From an uncultured Eubacteriales bacterium (GTDB taxonomy: Bacteria; Bacillota; Clostridia; Oscillospirales; Acutalibacteraceae), in NCBI GenBank assembly GCA_900320415.1, contig ONSE01000009.1, positions 1 through 8,892 of the forward strand: DNA of 8,892 nucleotides, written 5' to 3'. This document shows, piece by piece, positions 7,507 to 8,892 of this stretch. The stretch's first letter is position 1. Each line of letters opens with the position of its first letter. Under the pieces are notes generated by a model. It was not told the DNA's origin and ran no database searches. It saw only the letters and a program-made list of their open reading frames with translations. A program made the position numbers and the translations under genes.

Positions 7507-7911
7507 TCAGCTGCATCCGCCGCAGGTGCTGCAGCTGCCCGAGCAGCTTTCCGTGTAATCAGCCACCTCGGGATCGGTGCCGTCGATGGACTGCTGCACT
7601 ATCGCCAGCACGCGGTTGGAAACCTTGTCAAAGGCCTCCTTTGCCTCGTTGTAGGCAATCATGTTTTCGTTTGACATGATTTGGGAATATACCTCGCGCA
7701 TTTCCTTGTTCAGCGTGTTGAGCTTATCCTGGTCTCTGTCCTTCTTGGATGCCTCCTGATTGATGGTGAGTCTCTTGAGGTTGAATTGTCCGATCAGATC
7801 CTGCAGAACCGCGTCCGCGTCCGCCTGTGCCTGCACCTCGTGCAGCTTCTTGTAGCTTTCTTCCTGCTGAATCGCTCTTCCGAGCTCTCTTGCCATTGTG
7901 ATTACGTCCAT
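7507..7911 (-). CDS. YlbF/YmcA-family protein with C-terminal cysteine cluster
   Basis: The 134-residue protein is helical and highly charged: MDVITMARELGRAIQ at the start, a central coiled-coil-like stretch (about 45-105), and NENMIAYNEAKEAFDKVSNRV (81-101). This fits the YlbF/YmcA family. In B. subtilis YmcA (RicA), YlbF (RicF) and YaaT (RicT) form the Ric complex, which carries [4Fe-4S] clusters and promotes RNase Y-dependent mRNA maturation; it also affects competence, sporulation and biofilm formation. The position directly after miaB and before mutS matches ymcA. The tail has Cys123, 127, 130 and 133 (CX3CX2CX2C), a plausible Fe-S or metal ligand set. The ATG at 7911 has GGAGG 8 nt upstream, between it and the miaB stop. 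Which Ric subunit it represents, and whether the complex exists here, is not shown by this window. Confidence 0.88.
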   Translation of the reverse strand: MDVITMARELGRAIQQEESYKKLHEVQAQADADAVLQDLIGQFNLKRLTINQEASKKDRDQDKLNTLNKEMREVYSQIMSNENMIAYNEAKEAFDKVSNRVLAIVQQSIDGTDPEVADYTESCSGSCSTCGGCS

Positions 7912-7919
7912 TTTTGATT

Positions 7920-7924
7920 CCTCC
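7920..7924 (-). promoter_or_regulatory. Ribosome binding site for the YlbF-family gene
   Basis: GGAGG lies 8 nt before the ATG at 7911 and immediately after the miaB stop codon (7926-7928). This strong site fills the whole 14-bp gap. Confidence 0.8.
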
Positions 7925-7925
7925 G

Positions 7926-8892
7926 TTATTTCGTCAGCTCGCCCTTGAGAATCCAGTTGCGCGCCTTGGTGATTTTGACATTTTGGAAGGTGCCGATCAG
8001 ATCGGGGCTGCCTTCCAGCTCTACGATTATATTACCGCTTGTGCGGGCGTTTAATTCATCTGTTTTTTCTTTTTTCCCCTCAATCAGAACGCGCTCGGTG
8101 CTGCCTACCATGGAGGAGCAGCGCCCGGCGGCGATTTCCTCCTGCACATCCAGCAGCTCGCGGAACCACTTGGATTTTTCCTCCGCGGAGACGGGATCGT
8201 CCATCTTCGCTGCGGGAGTTCCGACACGCGGGGAGTAAATAAAGGTAAAGAGTGAAGTGAACTCCACCTCACGGATAAGTGAAAGCGTTTGCTTGAAGTC
8301 CTCGTAGGTTTCGCCGGGAAAGCCGACGATAATATCGCTTGTCAGGGAAACTCCGTCGATTTTTTCCTTGGCGTAGGCGATGGTTTCCAGATATTTCTTC
8401 CTGTCATAATGACGGTTCATCGCCTTGAGGATGCGGTCGGAGCCGCTCTGGAACGGCAAATGCAGATGCCTGCTGATGTGTCTGCCGCGGGCTATCGCGT
8501 CAATCAGCTCTTGGGAGCAGTCCTTCGGGTGTGAGGTCATGAAACGCAGCCAATAATCTCCGTCGATCTCGTCGATCTCCGAAATCAGCCGTCCGAAGGA
8601 CACCGGATCCGGGAGCGTCTTGCCGTAGGAATTGACATTCTGGCCGAGAAGCGTGATATCCCTGAACCCCGCCCGGATCATCTCCCGCGCTTCCGAAAGG
8701 ATCACGCTCTTCTCTCTGCTGCGCTCTCTGCCGCGCACATAAGGCACGATACAGTAGGTGCAGAAATTGTTGCAGCCGTACATGATCGGAAGCCAGCCCT
8801 TGAAGGTCCCGTCACGCCTGACGGGTATTCCCTCGTAGAGCTTTTTGTCGTCATTGCCGCGTTCAAAAACTCGCTTGCCGTTAACAAGAGAA
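7926..8892 (-). CDS. miaB: tRNA-2-methylthio-N6-dimethylallyladenosine synthase MiaB (5' end outside window)
   Basis: MiaB is a radical-SAM enzyme that inserts a methylthio group at C2 of i6A37 in tRNA, giving ms2i6A37. The window holds 321 C-terminal residues of about 440-510. The reading frame is open to the window edge; the ATG at 8783 is internal, because family-typical sequence precedes it (VRRDGTFKGWLPI, just before MYGC). CNNFCTYC gives the radical-SAM CX3CX2C ligands, followed by VPYVRGRERSR, LLGQNVNSYG, LRFMTSHPKD, LHLPFQSGSDRIL, DIIVGFPGET and FIYSPRVGTPAA. A TRAM RNA-binding domain occupies about the last 57 residues (from STERVLIEG). The RGRERSR and FKGWLPIMYGC signatures favour MiaB over MtaB or RimO. 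The N-terminal domain with the auxiliary-cluster cysteines is outside the window. It is the first gene seen and is followed 14 bp later by the YlbF-family gene. Confidence 0.97.
   Translation of the reverse strand, partial: SLVNGKRVFERGNDDKKLYEGIPVRRDGTFKGWLPIMYGCNNFCTYCIVPYVRGRERSREKSVILSEAREMIRAGFRDITLLGQNVNSYGKTLPDPVSFGRLISEIDEIDGDYWLRFMTSHPKDCSQELIDAIARGRHISRHLHLPFQSGSDRILKAMNRHYDRKKYLETIAYAKEKIDGVSLTSDIIVGFPGETYEDFKQTLSLIREVEFTSLFTFIYSPRVGTPAAKMDDPVSAEEKSKWFRELLDVQEEIAAGRCSSMVGSTERVLIEGKKEKTDELNARTSGNIIVELEGSPDLIGTFQNVKITKARNWILKGELTK

Noticed and set aside
7926..8783. MiaB starting at the ATG at 8783 as a short 285-residue protein
   Set aside because: The frame stays open upstream to the window edge and encodes conserved MiaB residues there, so that Met is internal and the gene is simply cut by the window.
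8702..8887. A 61-codon minus-strand open frame overlapping the miaB 5' part
   Set aside because: It is out of frame with miaB, whose own frame reads through the same DNA with family motifs (FKGWLPIMYGC).

Overview
The window is one continuous run of seven genes, all on the minus strand, with almost no space between them. In transcription order (high to low coordinate) they are: miaB (5' end outside the window), a YlbF/YmcA-family gene, mutS, mutL, miaA, a single-pass membrane protein of the HlyD/RND membrane-fusion type, and yggS (3' end outside the window). There are no RNA genes, insertion sequences, CRISPR arrays, long repeats, or non-coding stretches over 300 bases. The largest intergenic gap is 38 bp. 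I see no promoter or terminator, so this looks like the interior of one operon that continues off both ends.

The organism is most likely a Gram-positive Firmicute of the class Clostridia, perhaps Oscillospirales/Ruminococcaceae-like. The reasons are the order miaB - ymcA/ylbF-like - mutS - mutL (as in Bacillus subtilis ymcB-ymcA-cotE-mutS-mutL, but without cotE), a MutL with the endonuclease motif typical of organisms lacking MutH, strong AGGAGG-type ribosome binding sites, and an HlyD-like gene directly before yggS. The placement at order level is an inference. Most of the sequence is moderately GC-rich; yggS positions 301-360, for example, are 55% GC by hand count.

Region by region: 7926-8892 encodes most of MiaB (radical-SAM methylthiotransferase, part of the ms2i6A37 tRNA pathway). 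7507-7911 encodes a small helical YlbF-family protein with a four-cysteine tail. 4880-7468 and 2831-4861 encode complete MutS and MutL, the mismatch-repair core. 1879-2826 encodes MiaA, which makes the i6A37 that MiaB modifies. 603-1886 encodes the membrane adaptor-like protein, and 1-625 encodes YggS, a PLP-binding protein. Starts and stops are tightly packed: miaA/HlyD-like overlap by 8 nt, HlyD-like/yggS overlap by 23 nt, and mutL/miaA are 4 nt apart, which suggests translational coupling.

Most of the content is conserved housekeeping sequence and I do not see a new defence or mobile system. The points most worth a second look are an abrupt drop to about 22% GC inside the yggS reading frame (1 to about 115) with the protein motifs still intact, the cysteine tail of the YlbF-family protein beside a radical-SAM Fe-S enzyme, the bracketing of mutSL by the two enzymes of one tRNA modification, and an RND-type adaptor with no pump gene in view.
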